A stretch of 64,000 nucleotides of DNA, from NCBI GenBank assembly GCA_900753305.1, contig CAADYR010000028.1:35161-99160 (forward strand), given 5' to 3'. The notes under the pieces were generated by a model. The model saw only the letters and a list, made by a program, of their open reading frames with translations, did no database searches and had not been told where the DNA came from. Origin of the DNA: Lachnospiraceae bacterium. GTDB taxonomy: Bacteria; Bacillota; Clostridia; Lachnospirales; Lachnospiraceae. Made by a program: the position numbers and the translations under genes. Below are positions 18,301 through 25,422 of the stretch, piece by piece (position 1 is the first letter of the stretch; each line of letters starts with the position of its first letter).

Positions 18301-19832
18301 TATGTGGGGAGAAGCTGGTAAAGGACGGATTCGATATTCCTTTTGAGACATTCCTTGGATTCAAGGGAAATAAGGAACCTGATATCGACCTTAACTTCTC
18401 TGGTGAATACCAAAGTAAGGCTCATAAATATACGGAAGTTATTTTCGGCTATGGTCAGACCTTCCGTGCCGGTACTATCGGTACGCTGGCTGACAAAACG
18501 GCATTCGGTTATGTAAAAAATTACTATGAGGAACGTGGTAAACACAAGAGAACCAGTGAGATCAACCGTATCGTAGAAGGCTGTGTAGGTGTCAGACGTA
18601 CCACGGGCCAGCATCCCGGAGGTATCGTTGTATTGCCGGTGGGTGAGGAGATCAATTCATTTACTCCGGTACAGCATCCGGCAAACGATATGACAACAGA
18701 CACAATAACAACACATTTTGATTACCACTCTATCGACCATAACCTGCTGAAACTTGATATTCTCGGACACGATGATCCGACCATGATCCGTATGCTGCAG
18801 GACTTGACAGGAATCGATCCTATCACGATTCCACTGGATGACAAGGATGTTATGTCCCTGTTCCAGAATACATCGGCACTTGGAGTCACACCGGAGCAGA
18901 TTGGCGGCTGTAAACTGGGAGCATTGGGTATTCCCGAGTTTGGTACCGATTTTGCGATGCAGATGTTAATTGATACACAGCCTAAGTATTTCTCGGATCT
19001 GGTCAGAATCGCCGGACTATCCCATGGTACGGATGTATGGCTTGGCAATGCACAGGAACTTATCAAGAGTGGTCAGGCAACGATTTCAACAGCAATCTGT
19101 ACCCGTGATGATATCATGACTTATCTGATCAGTATGGGGCTGGATTCGGAGGAATCCTTCAAAATCATGGAGGCAGTCCGTAAAGGAACTGTTGCAAAGC
19201 ATAAATGTGCGAACTGGGAAGAATGGAAAGCAGATATGAAGGCACATGATGTGCCGGACTGGTACATCTGGTCCTGTGAGAAGATCCAGTATATGTTCCC
19301 TAAGGCGCATGCGGCAGCTTATGTTATGATGGCATGGAGAATTGCCTATTGTAAAGTTAACTATCCATTGGCATATTACTGTGCATATTTCAGTATCCGC
19401 GCATCTGCATTTTCCTATGAGATCATGTGTCAGGGACAGCAGCATCTGGAAGCTACCATGGCTGATTACAGGAAGCGCAGCGATACCCTGACCAATAAGG
19501 AGCAGGATGCTCTTAAGGATATGCGAATCGTACAGGAGATGTATGCCCGTGGATTTGAATTTGAGAAGTTGGACATCTTCCGTGCTCATTCACGAAATTT
19601 CCAGATCGTAGATGGTAAAGTAATGCCGTCTCTGAGCAGTATTGACGGTCTGGGTGAGAAAGCAGCAGATGCCATCATGGAAGCTGCCAAGGATGGTCCA
19701 TTCCTGTCCAAAGACGATTTCCGGAGCCGAACCAAAGTGTCCAAGACAGTAATCGATATGATGAGTGATCTCGGACTTCTGGGCGATATACCGGAGTCCA
19801 ATCAGATCAGTTTGTTTGATCTGGTGGGGTAG
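15330..19832 (+). CDS. polC: DNA polymerase III alpha subunit, PolC type (Gram-positive)
   Basis: Replicative polymerase with built-in proofreading, 1500 residues, within the PolC range. Order: N-terminal domain, a Lys/Glu-rich low-complexity linker (about 200-260), OB domain (VVIRGKVRTLEQREI), split PHP domain (ELHCHTKMSDMDG near 382), DEDD exonuclease (VFDIETTGFSP near 471; HNANFD; HHRAVDDAECTAEIF near 609), then the polymerase core (GSRGSVGSSFVATM near 933, PDIDLNFSG near 1017) with zinc-binding cysteines between them. The 3' end is followed by a zone of decayed genes. Confidence 0.98.
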   Translation: MEKNFFEAFPNLKLTGARKDLFEQVVVERITATRRKDILRIYIRSERLIEKEEVYGVEQEIKKQFFPKDNIIIKIYEKFILSSQYNPEKLMDTYKESVLMELKDSEHMLYTMFRQADMEFPDEQTVKLTLEDSVIAKSKEDELIRILDKVLNERCGFRVKFHVDYREAAESKYREEDELRIRQMVAGITDKVSISADGMVGETPTQSSGEDKAPAKAEKPKAPEKTASFGKQEKKFEKGGFTKKSDGFQRRFQKKSDNPDVIFGRDFDDEVITIDEIWGEMGEVVIRGKVRTLEQREIRNEKTIVSFEITDFTDTIKVKMFVHNEQLPELLAELKVGSFMKVKGVTVNDTFDRELTIATVIGLKKIPDFTTSRMDNSVKKRVELHCHTKMSDMDGVSDVKDIIKRAKKWGHKAIAITDHGCVQSFPDANHALDKDDTFKIIYGVEGYLVDDLKEIVTDGKGQSLDEKYVVFDIETTGFSPVTNRIIEIGAVKVEHGEITERFSTFVNPQVPIPFHIEKLTSINDSMVMDADTIEVVLPQFLKFVGDAILVAHNANFDVSFIKENAKRQGIPVDFTYVDTVGIARALLTGQSKYTLDAVAKTLGISLENHHRAVDDAECTAEIFVKFIDMLKKDGIMDLASLNELGKSSVEAIRKLHSFHIIILAKNQTGRINLYRLVSESHLTYFHKRPLIPKSLIQKYREGLIIGSACEAGELFRALLDGQSDEQLARIVRFYDYLEIQPLGNNRFMIESEKHPDIKSDEDLIELNKRVIKLGEQFNKPVVATCDVHFLDPEDEIYRRIIMTGKGFKDADNQAPLFLRTTEEMLDEFSFYLGSEKAEEIVITNTNMIADMCDRIAPVRPDKCPPVIENSDQQLTDICYRKAHEMYGEQLPEIVEARLKRELNSIISNGFAVMYIIAQKLVWKSVEDGYLVGSRGSVGSSFVATMAGITEVNPLSPHYYCKKCHYTDFYSDEVKAFAGMAGCDMPDKNCPVCGEKLVKDGFDIPFETFLGFKGNKEPDIDLNFSGEYQSKAHKYTEVIFGYGQTFRAGTIGTLADKTAFGYVKNYYEERGKHKRTSEINRIVEGCVGVRRTTGQHPGGIVVLPVGEEINSFTPVQHPANDMTTDTITTHFDYHSIDHNLLKLDILGHDDPTMIRMLQDLTGIDPITIPLDDKDVMSLFQNTSALGVTPEQIGGCKLGALGIPEFGTDFAMQMLIDTQPKYFSDLVRIAGLSHGTDVWLGNAQELIKSGQATISTAICTRDDIMTYLISMGLDSEESFKIMEAVRKGTVAKHKCANWEEWKADMKAHDVPDWYIWSCEKIQYMFPKAHAAAYVMMAWRIAYCKVNYPLAYYCAYFSIRASAFSYEIMCQGQQHLEATMADYRKRSDTLTNKEQDALKDMRIVQEMYARGFEFEKLDIFRAHSRNFQIVDGKVMPSLSSIDGLGEKAADAIMEAAKDGPFLSKDDFRSRTKVSKTVIDMMSDLGLLGDIPESNQISLFDLVG

Positions 19833-19861
19833 TAAATGATAGGTAATTGCGAAACAAGTTT

Positions 19862-20014
19862 ACAATTTTGATTGACATAGAAAGTATTGTAAATAAAGAT
19901 GATGTGCTCACGTATCTGATCCATTTGGAAACAAATATACTATTAATTGGAATTAATTATGATAAAGAAAGTAAACAACATCAATGTTTGACCGAAGTGT
20001 ACGAGAAAAAATAA
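19862..20014 (+). pseudogene. Remnant of a DUF1703-type AAA ATPase / PD-(D/E)XK protein C-terminus
   Basis: An open stretch ends with a stop at 20012-20014. It reads IDIESIVNKDDVLTYLIHL, then directly NILLIGINYDKESKQHQC. These two blocks match, from memory of the family, separated C-terminal parts of the large AAA-ATPase-like/DUF1703 proteins common in gut Clostridia and Bacteroidetes; the roughly 150-residue nuclease stretch between them is missing. No start or upstream part exists. Family assignment is by eye. Confidence 0.5.
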
Positions 20015-20105
20015 GCGGTTTAATTTAGAACATATAATGATGTTAATGGATTAAGAAGACAAGCTTTATATAAAGTTTTTATGTTACATTGTGTTATTGC
20101 AGACA

Positions 20106-20222
20106 GGTATATCAATTATGCGGCTGTTGAGCCAGCAGGATAAGATAGAAGTACTCAGACCGCAGTCATTGAGGGATGAAATGCATAATATTCTGCAGAA
20201 TATGTTAAATTTATATCAATAA
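20106..20222 (+). pseudogene. Remnant of a WYL-domain transcriptional regulator C-terminus
   Basis: A 38-codon open stretch ending in TAA at 20220-20222 reads LLSQQDKIEVLRPQSLRDEM...MLNLYQ. This resembles the last residues of DeoR/WYL regulators (pattern V-L-x-P-x-S-L-R-x-x-M, then a final helix ending LY). Nothing of the HTH or WYL core remains upstream. Confidence 0.45.
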
Positions 20223-20264
20223 GAGTACGACTTATTACATTTGAGGTACGAGTTTTTACATTTG
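20223..20264 (+). repeat. Imperfect 21-bp tandem repeat
   Basis: Two adjacent 21-bp units (20223-20243 and 20244-20264) match at 17 positions and share GTACGA and TTACATTTG. They lie immediately before the promoter-like TTGCCT (20267) and extended -10 TTGTTATAAT (20285-20294) of the Rpn remnant. Confidence 0.6.
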
Positions 20265-20336
20265 GCTTGCCTTTGTTTATCAGCTTGTTATAATGCCATT
20301 TACAAGCGCTTGAATAATAGACAAAGGATACTTTAA

Positions 20337-21102
20337 ATGACTAAGGAAAAGACAAAATTTACATCAGCGTTGGAGAAGGCAACCGGTGAGATAAAATACA
20401 ACATGACCAATGATTATATGTTCTGTGCATTGTTTCAGCAGAATATAATCGCATTGAAGGGATTGTTAAGTTCACTGCTTCAATCTGGAGATGCAGGTGG
20501 TGAACCGCCATGACTGGCCGGAACGGTCCATAGGATATTTGAGTCGTATGTATAACAGCTTGCAGAAAGGTGATCAGTATATTAATGTGAAACCGGCTGT
20601 TCATGTCGGAATTTTGAACTTTTCACCCTTTGATGGTGAACCGATTTTTTATTCCAGAAATATGTTGATGGATATGAATAAACGTCGCATATATAGTGAC
20701 AAATTTCAAGTTAACGTGTTAGAATTGAAACAGGTAGAGCTTGCCACAGAAGAGGATAAAAAGTGGAATCTGGATTTCTGGGCGAAACTGTTCAAAGCCA
20801 GGACTTGGGAGGAGTTAAAAATGATTGCGAAAGACAATGAATATTTTACAGAAGCTTCCAATACATTGTGTGATTTATATGCGGATTTCAACGTGCGTGA
20901 GAGATGCAGAGACAGGGAGGATTATGAACTGGAACAGAAATATCTGCATGATACTATAGAACAAAGAGGTATCAAGATAGAACAATTGATCAAGATGCAT
21001 GAGCAGGATCAAATGGAGATAAGACAAAAGGATATCTTGTTGGAAAAGAAAGATGCTATGATTGAGCAATTAAGGCGTGAGCTGGAAGAACAAAAAAGGT
21101 AA
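20337..21102 (+). pseudogene. Rpn-family nuclease/putative transposase, broken by internal deletion
   Basis: Two in-phase-broken parts of one PD-(D/E)XK family protein (Rpn, recombination-promoting nuclease). Part 1 (20337-20513, 58 codons) carries the N-terminal KYNMTNDYMFCALFQQN and LKGLLSSLL, then stops. Part 2 (readable from about 20479, ATG 20491, to 21102) starts at NLEMQVVNRHDWPERS and continues through YINVKPAVHVGILNFS, ELATEEDKK and a coiled-coil tail. About 40-45 residues between them, including the first catalytic Asp, are missing and the frame has shifted. The Glu-x-Gln part of the active site survives, but the nuclease should be inactive. Confidence 0.75.
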
Positions 21103-21128
21103 TTTGGAAAGTAGTACAGCATGGGATT

Positions 21129-21240
21129 TACAGTAGCAAGTTTGCTGTAAATGTGCTAGACTTGTCACATATGGAACTGGTAATGTACTAGGTAGGATAA
21201 GAGTTGGGATCTTGATTTCCGGGCGAAACTGTTTAGCAGA
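21129..21240 (+). pseudogene. Second, shorter Rpn-family fragment
   Basis: Directly after the first remnant, the sequence reads YSSKFAVNVLDLSHMELV, and after a frame change DKSWDLDFRAKLF. This repeats the YSDKFQVNVLELKQVELA...DKKWNLDFWAKLF region of the preceding Rpn remnant. It is thus a decayed piece of another family member. It contains stops and no start. Confidence 0.65.
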
Positions 21241-21257
21241 AAGGATGAATTATCATT

Positions 21258-21818
21258 ATGAGAAAGAATTTTGGAGTAAAACCTTATACTTATCCACAGC
21301 CTGTATTTATTATTGCTACTTATGGTGAGGACGGTACACCTGATGCCATGAATGCAGCATGGGGTGGAATCAGCGAAGGCAATGAACTGTCCATGTGTCT
21401 GAGCGCCGGACACAAAACCGTGAAGAATATACTCAAGAGAAAAGCTTTCACGGTTAGTATGGCAGATGCGGCTCATGTTGTTGCATGTGATTATGTTGGA
21501 ATTGCATCAGGCAATGATGTGGCAGAAAAATTTGCCAAGGCTGGCTTTCATGCAGTTAAGTCAGAATATGTTGATGCACCATTGATCGAAGAATTGGCAG
21601 TTGCAGTAGAATGCAGGTTAAAGAGTTATGATGAAGAGACGTGCAGAATGGTTGGAGAAATTGTAAATATCAGTGTAGATGAAAGTGTTCTGGATGAACA
21701 GGGTAAGGTTGATGTAGCTAAGGTGCAGCCAATTACTTTTGATCCTTTCAACAATACGTATGTAAAGTTAGGTGAAGTAGTGGGAAATGCATTTAAAGAT
21801 GGGGCAGCATTAAAATAA
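21258..21818 (+). CDS. Flavin reductase family protein (FMN-binding split barrel)
   Basis: A 186-residue protein of the DIM6/NTAB flavin reductase family, which binds FMN and reduces it with NAD(P)H or serves as a flavoprotein oxidoreductase. Family signature: VFIIATYGEDGTPDAMNAAWGG at the N-terminus, LSAGHKTVKNI near 52, and FTVSMAD near 65. The physiological substrate cannot be read from sequence. It stands alone between the decayed region and the convergent ldh, with a shared bidirectional terminator. Confidence 0.85.
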   Translation: MRKNFGVKPYTYPQPVFIIATYGEDGTPDAMNAAWGGISEGNELSMCLSAGHKTVKNILKRKAFTVSMADAAHVVACDYVGIASGNDVAEKFAKAGFHAVKSEYVDAPLIEELAVAVECRLKSYDEETCRMVGEIVNISVDESVLDEQGKVDVAKVQPITFDPFNNTYVKLGEVVGNAFKDGAALK

Positions 21819-21830
21819 TTGTAATAAATA

Positions 21831-21864
21831 TGGGCGAGTGACAGAAGTGTCATTCGCCCATTGC
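21831..21864. terminator. Bidirectional terminator between flavin reductase and ldh
   Basis: TGGGCGAGTGACA (21831-21843) pairs with TGTCATTCGCCCA (21848-21860), a 13-bp stem with one G-T pair and a 4-nt loop. T-rich sequence follows on the + strand, and A-rich sequence precedes it, so it can serve the convergent ldh as well. Confidence 0.85.
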
Positions 21865-21866
21865 TT

Positions 21867-22811
21867 TTATGCATATTCTTTTATAATGCCCTGTAGAACT
21901 TCAGCGGATTTTCTAAGTTCCTGAAGTTCGGAATCGCTTAGTTCAATTGGAACAACGGTTTCGATTCCGTTTGCGTCAACTACAGCAGGAATACTGAGAA
22001 CAACATCGGACAGCCCGTATTGACCTGTCATCAGGCTGGATACCGGCAGGATAGACTGCTCGTTACGAACAATAGCGGCGCAGATTCTGGTAACTGCCAT
22101 AGCAATACCGTAGTAAGTGGCATGTTTCTTGGAAATAATCTCATAGGCACTGTTCTTGACATTATCAAAAATCTTTTTCATGGATGCTTCATGATTGAAG
22201 TGACCACGCAATTCGCAGAAGTCATTGATAGGAAGTCCACCAACTCTGGCATTGCTCCATGCAGCCAGTTCACTGTCGCCATGCTCACCAATGATAAAGG
22301 CATGAACGCTTCGGCTGTCAACCCCGAGATGTTCACCTAATTCGTACTTGAAACGTCCCGTATCCAGAACGGTACCTGAACCTATGACACGATTAGCAGG
22401 ATATCCGGATTCCTTAAGAGCAATGTAGGTCAGAATATCTACCGGATTGGAAACAATAAGCAGGATGCCTTTAAAATCCCGTTTTTTGATCTCACCTACG
22501 ATGGATTTCATGATTCCGGCATTCTTTTTGATCAAATCAAGCCTCGTCTCATCAGGCTTCTGGTTAGCACCTGCGGTGATGACAATGATCGCAGCATCGC
22601 TGATATCGTCATAACTACCCGCATATATTTTCATGGGACTGGCAAAAGATATACCATGGCTGATGTCCATGGCCTCACCTTCTGCACGGTTCCTGTCTGC
22701 ATCTATCAGAACCATTTCAGAAAATAAACCACTTTGCATTAATGCAAAAGCAGAAGAGGAACCAACGAAACCGCAACCAATCATTACTACTTTTCTACTG
22801 TTTACTGTCAT
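21867..22811 (-). CDS. ldh: L-lactate dehydrogenase
   Basis: NADH-dependent reduction of pyruvate to L-lactate. NAD-binding IGCGFVGSSSAFAL at the N-terminus, VITAGANQKPDETRLDL near 85 (substrate-loop Arg), the VSNPVDILTY block, and the catalytic IGEHGDSE near 183. About 314 residues, normal. The start at 22811 (MTVNSRK) is preferred; another ATG 12 bp upstream leaves only 1 nt after GAAAGG. One of only two - strand genes here, divergent from the thioredoxin operon. Confidence 0.93.
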   Translation of the reverse strand: MTVNSRKVVMIGCGFVGSSSAFALMQSGLFSEMVLIDADRNRAEGEAMDISHGISFASPMKIYAGSYDDISDAAIIVITAGANQKPDETRLDLIKKNAGIMKSIVGEIKKRDFKGILLIVSNPVDILTYIALKESGYPANRVIGSGTVLDTGRFKYELGEHLGVDSRSVHAFIIGEHGDSELAAWSNARVGGLPINDFCELRGHFNHEASMKKIFDNVKNSAYEIISKKHATYYGIAMAVTRICAAIVRNEQSILPVSSLMTGQYGLSDVVLSIPAVVDANGIETVVPIELSDSELQELRKSAEVLQGIIKEYA

Positions 22812-22939
22812 AATAACCACCATGCCTTTCTTAAAATGGATTTATAAGCTGTTTACGTTTATAGTATACTAAAATGGTAGGAATCAGTCTAGTTATTTTT
22901 TTAACAATCTTGTTCTTTTTTAAAGACAAGAAAATATGC

Positions 22940-22968
22940 TTGACAAAGCTAATTAGATTGTGTACAAT
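22940..22968 (+). promoter_or_regulatory. Sigma-A promoter of trx-gpx-ohrR operon
   Basis: TTGACA (22940-22945), 17-nt spacer, TACAAT (22963-22968): near-consensus. Operator-like inverted repeats overlap the spacer, -10 and transcription start. Confidence 0.8.
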
Positions 22969-23012
22969 GCAATTATAAAGATTGAGCACAATCTAATTTA
23001 TAACAATCTAAT
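22952..23012 (+). promoter_or_regulatory. Inverted-repeat operators, probably for the OhrR/MarR protein of the same operon
   Basis: ATTAGATTGTG (22952-22962) is the exact reverse complement of CACAATCTAAT (22987-22997), and a third half-site ACAATCTAAT lies at 23003-23012. Locally each forms its own palindrome (ATTGTGTACAAT at 22957-22968; AGATTG..CAATCT at 22979-22994). The A/T-rich ATTGT-ACAAT style resembles OhrR operators. Binding is inferred from position and the regulator gene downstream. Confidence 0.65.
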
Positions 23013-23081
23013 ATGACAGAAATTGAACACATGATATGTGCCAAACTTGTAAATACTAATATAAAAAATGTAGAAAGAGGT

Positions 23082-23399
23082 ATGAATATGGTAAAGAAGA
23101 TTGAACAGAACAACATGCAGGATGCTTTAAATGCAAAGGTAGCAGTAGTAGATTTCTCAGCAACATGGTGTGGACCATGCAAGATGCTGGCACCTATTAT
23201 GGAGGAATTATCTGAAGAACTGGCAGGTCAGGTAGAGTTTTATAATGCGGATACAGATGAGAATATGGATCTGGCTATGGCAAACAAAGTTACCAATATT
23301 CCTGCGCTTTTCTTGCTCCGTGATGGTCAGATCGTGGATAAGATGGTAGGATTTCAGTCCAAACAGGCTCTTAAGAACTGGATCGGAGGCGCACAGTAA
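23082..23399 (+). CDS. trxA: Thioredoxin
   Basis: Small dithiol oxidoreductase, about 105 residues, with the active site WCGPC (within SATWCGPCKMLAP) and the cis-Pro loop NIPALFLLRDG. The start at 23082 (ATG, then MVKKIEQ) follows AAAGAGG and gives the usual thioredoxin length; an ORF extension to 23013 would run into the operator region. First gene of an operon with a peroxidase and an OhrR-type regulator, so it likely supplies electrons to the peroxidase. Its stop overlaps the next start by 1 bp. Confidence 0.93.
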   Translation: MNMVKKIEQNNMQDALNAKVAVVDFSATWCGPCKMLAPIMEELSEELAGQVEFYNADTDENMDLAMANKVTNIPALFLLRDGQIVDKMVGFQSKQALKNWIGGAQ

Positions 23400-23833
23400 T
23401 GAGCTTCTATGATTATGAAGCGGAAGATGTCCGTGATAATCTGCGTCATATGTCAGAATATGAAGGAAAGGTAGTGCTTGTGGTAAATACAGCAACACAG
23501 TGTGGATTTACACCACAGTATGATGCGCTTCAGGATTTGTATGAACGATATCAGAGTCAGGAATTTGAGGTACTGGATTTTTCATGTGATCAGTTTGCGC
23601 ATCAGGCACTGGGCAGCAGTGAAGAGATAGCAGCTTTATTTGATCAGGAACATCCGCTGACTCCCATGATGGAGAGTATGCTGGAGCGGGAGCATCCGGA
23701 CTACAGAGAAACCGCTGATATCAAGTGGAATTTCACCAAGTTTTTGATTGGCAGACAGGGGAATGTGGTTGCGCGCTTCGAACCAACTGCCGATATGGAT
23801 AAAATAAGATATGCGATAGAAGGACTTTTATAG
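23399..23833 (+). CDS. Glutathione-peroxidase-family thiol peroxidase (compact form)
   Basis: Reduces hydroperoxides, in bacteria usually with thioredoxin as donor. Conserved catalytic set is present: Cys in TATQCGFTP (near 36), Gln in QFAHQ (near 73), and the Trp-Asn of KWNFTKFL (near 112). At 144 residues it is about 15-35 shorter than usual, with the middle region replaced by a short acidic stretch, and the standard FPCNQFGGQ reads FSCDQFAHQ. The cysteine is normal, not selenocysteine. Coupled to trxA upstream and 1 bp before the regulator. Confidence 0.85.
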   Translation: MSFYDYEAEDVRDNLRHMSEYEGKVVLVVNTATQCGFTPQYDALQDLYERYQSQEFEVLDFSCDQFAHQALGSSEEIAALFDQEHPLTPMMESMLEREHPDYRETADIKWNFTKFLIGRQGNVVARFEPTADMDKIRYAIEGLL

Positions 23834-23834
23834 G

Positions 23835-24266
23835 ATGAGTAATGAATATGATGCATTGAAATTATGCAATCAGCTTTGCTTCCCGTTATATGCATGTGCA
23901 AAAGAGATCGTAAGACGGTATAAGCCATATCTGGATGAAATAGATTTGACATATACGCAGTATATTGCCATGATGGTGTTGTGGGAACATAAGCAGATCA
24001 ATGTAAAAGATATGGGAGCATTTCTTTATCTGGATTCCGGAACATTGACACCGGTTCTTAAGAAACTGGAACAGAAGGGCTATCTTACCAGAGAACGGGA
24101 TAAAGAGGATGAACGTGTCCTGAATGTGACGATCACAGAACAGGGAGAAGAACTAAAGGAACAGGCGGTTCAGATTCCAAGGAAAATGCAGGGTTGTGTG
24201 TCGCTTGACAAAGAAGAGGCACAGACTCTGTACAGAATTTTGAACAAGATATTAGAGAAAGCATAA
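23835..24266 (+). CDS. MarR-family regulator, OhrR type (peroxide sensing)
   Basis: A 143-residue winged-helix repressor. The N-terminus CNQLCFPLYACAKEI places a Cys at residue 15, the position of the single redox-sensing Cys of B. subtilis OhrR (NQLCF), and the following YKPYLDEIDLTYTQYIAMMVLWEH and YLDSGTLTPVLKKLEQKG match that family closely. Two further cysteines (11 and 21) could allow disulfide-type sensing. Oxidation would release repression of trx-gpx. Probable target is the inverted repeat at 22952-23012. Confidence 0.85.
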   Translation: MSNEYDALKLCNQLCFPLYACAKEIVRRYKPYLDEIDLTYTQYIAMMVLWEHKQINVKDMGAFLYLDSGTLTPVLKKLEQKGYLTRERDKEDERVLNVTITEQGEELKEQAVQIPRKMQGCVSLDKEEAQTLYRILNKILEKA

Positions 24267-25219
24267 TGACAAAGGCACAGGCATATCGGATTTTGGAAGT
24301 GGATCAGTATACCGGGCAGGAAGAGATCAAGAAGAAATACAGGAAGCTTATGCACAGAGTACATCCGGATGCAAACATGGAGAAGGAAAGTATGTATCTG
24401 TATACTGCTCAGGAAATCAACGAGGCATATGCACTTCTTAGAAATCAGTCAAAAGTACAGAGGACAAATAGGCAAAAGAAGCAGGCTTCAAATTCCGGAA
24501 CCAAGCAGACACAATGGGATGCACCACTGAATCAGAGAGCGTATACATGGCGCAATGTGTACCATTATGCAGAAGACTGTGATGGGGAGATCATGGGTGA
24601 TTTTGTCATTGCATCTGGTAAGTATCTGTGGAAAACGGAAGAAGATTTCCCACTGTTTCTAAAGAGCATGTTTGAGTGCAGTCAGCGTCTGCTGCAGGAG
24701 ATAGAAGCAGAGACAGGCTGGGAGCGCAGTACATCCTGTAAGACGAAGATACAGGGGGAACTGGCATATTTGCTGGCACAACAGTTCATTGACGGAGCAG
24801 GAACGCTTGGAAAACTGGCTAATCCTATTCCGTCAGAGGAAGCAAATATTTACCATATTGCTGCGATGTTGGAAGTAGCGGATGAGGCCCCTGTATTAAG
24901 AGTCAAAATGCCCCTGTATCCGTTGGTAGTCAGAAATCACAGACTTTTTCTGCAGACAGGTTCGTGTAAGACAGCAGGATATTTGTCTTTTAGGGATGAC
25001 CGTCTGTATTATATCGTGATTCCACTGCTCGAACATAGGAGGGCACAGGTCAAAATTGAAATATCCGAGAAACAGGACCGGAGAAACAGCAGAAATCCAC
25101 ATCGGTACAAAAATCTGGACTTCGCTCTTAAAATTCCCCTGCATCAGGAGGAAACTTTCCCGGAAAGTATCAATCTTCAGATAGAAGAATTATTAAGAAC
25201 ATATTATAAAGAAAAATAG
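24266..25219 (+). CDS. J-domain protein (DnaJ-like), role unknown
   Basis: A 317-residue protein with a J domain in residues 1-65 (YRILEVDQYTGQEEIKKKYRKL, intact HPD in VHPDAN). No Gly/Phe, zinc-finger or DnaJ C-terminal region is present. The remaining 250 residues are not recognised; they contain a basic linker (NRQKKQ), a Trp-rich segment and C-terminal beta-like stretches. It would recruit DnaK to a specific client. The start ATG overlaps the OhrR stop, tying its expression to oxidative stress. Confidence 0.75.
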   Translation: MTKAQAYRILEVDQYTGQEEIKKKYRKLMHRVHPDANMEKESMYLYTAQEINEAYALLRNQSKVQRTNRQKKQASNSGTKQTQWDAPLNQRAYTWRNVYHYAEDCDGEIMGDFVIASGKYLWKTEEDFPLFLKSMFECSQRLLQEIEAETGWERSTSCKTKIQGELAYLLAQQFIDGAGTLGKLANPIPSEEANIYHIAAMLEVADEAPVLRVKMPLYPLVVRNHRLFLQTGSCKTAGYLSFRDDRLYYIVIPLLEHRRAQVKIEISEKQDRRNSRNPHRYKNLDFALKIPLHQEETFPESINLQIEELLRTYYKEK

Positions 25220-25226
25220 AATGGAG

Positions 25227-25256
25227 CGTCTGATCGGAAAGGTCAGGCGTTTTTTT
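25227..25256 (+). terminator. Terminator after J-domain gene
   Basis: CGTCTGATC (25227-25235) pairs with GGTCAGGCG (25241-25249) using G-U pairs, followed by seven Ts. Confidence 0.85.
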
Positions 25257-25301
25257 CATGCATTGAATTTGGTGTGAACACGAAAAAATAGTGAAAATCG
25301 C

Positions 25302-25330
25302 TTGTTATTTTATAAAAATTCATGTAGAAT
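25302..25330 (+). promoter_or_regulatory. Promoter of the division cluster (PmraZ)
   Basis: TTGTTA (25302-25307), 17-nt spacer, TAGAAT (25325-25330). The predicted start point coincides with the first MraZ box at about 25337. Confidence 0.6.
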
Positions 25331-25336
25331 GGAATA

Positions 25337-25373
25337 AAAGTGGTGGAAAGTGGATGAAAGTGGCACGAAGTGG
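25337..25373 (+). promoter_or_regulatory. Four MraZ-binding boxes with 10-bp period
   Basis: GTGG recurs at 25340, 25350, 25360 and 25370, each preceded by AAA or GAA. This 10-bp-phased direct repeat upstream of mraZ is the known arrangement bound by the MraZ ring for autorepression of the dcw cluster. Confidence 0.85.
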
Positions 25374-25422
25374 TGGAACAGCATCTATTTATTCACAACT
25401 GTGTTGAAGGCGGGTGATTGCT

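Noticed and set aside
20289..20310. Second cre-like site (CAAGCGCTTG) near the Rpn remnant
   Set aside because: Only the 10-bp core matches; the outer TG/CA positions of the consensus fail and the gene behind it is broken.
23013..23081. N-terminal extension of thioredoxin from 23013
   Set aside because: It overlaps the operator region, has no ribosome site and exceeds the normal thioredoxin length.
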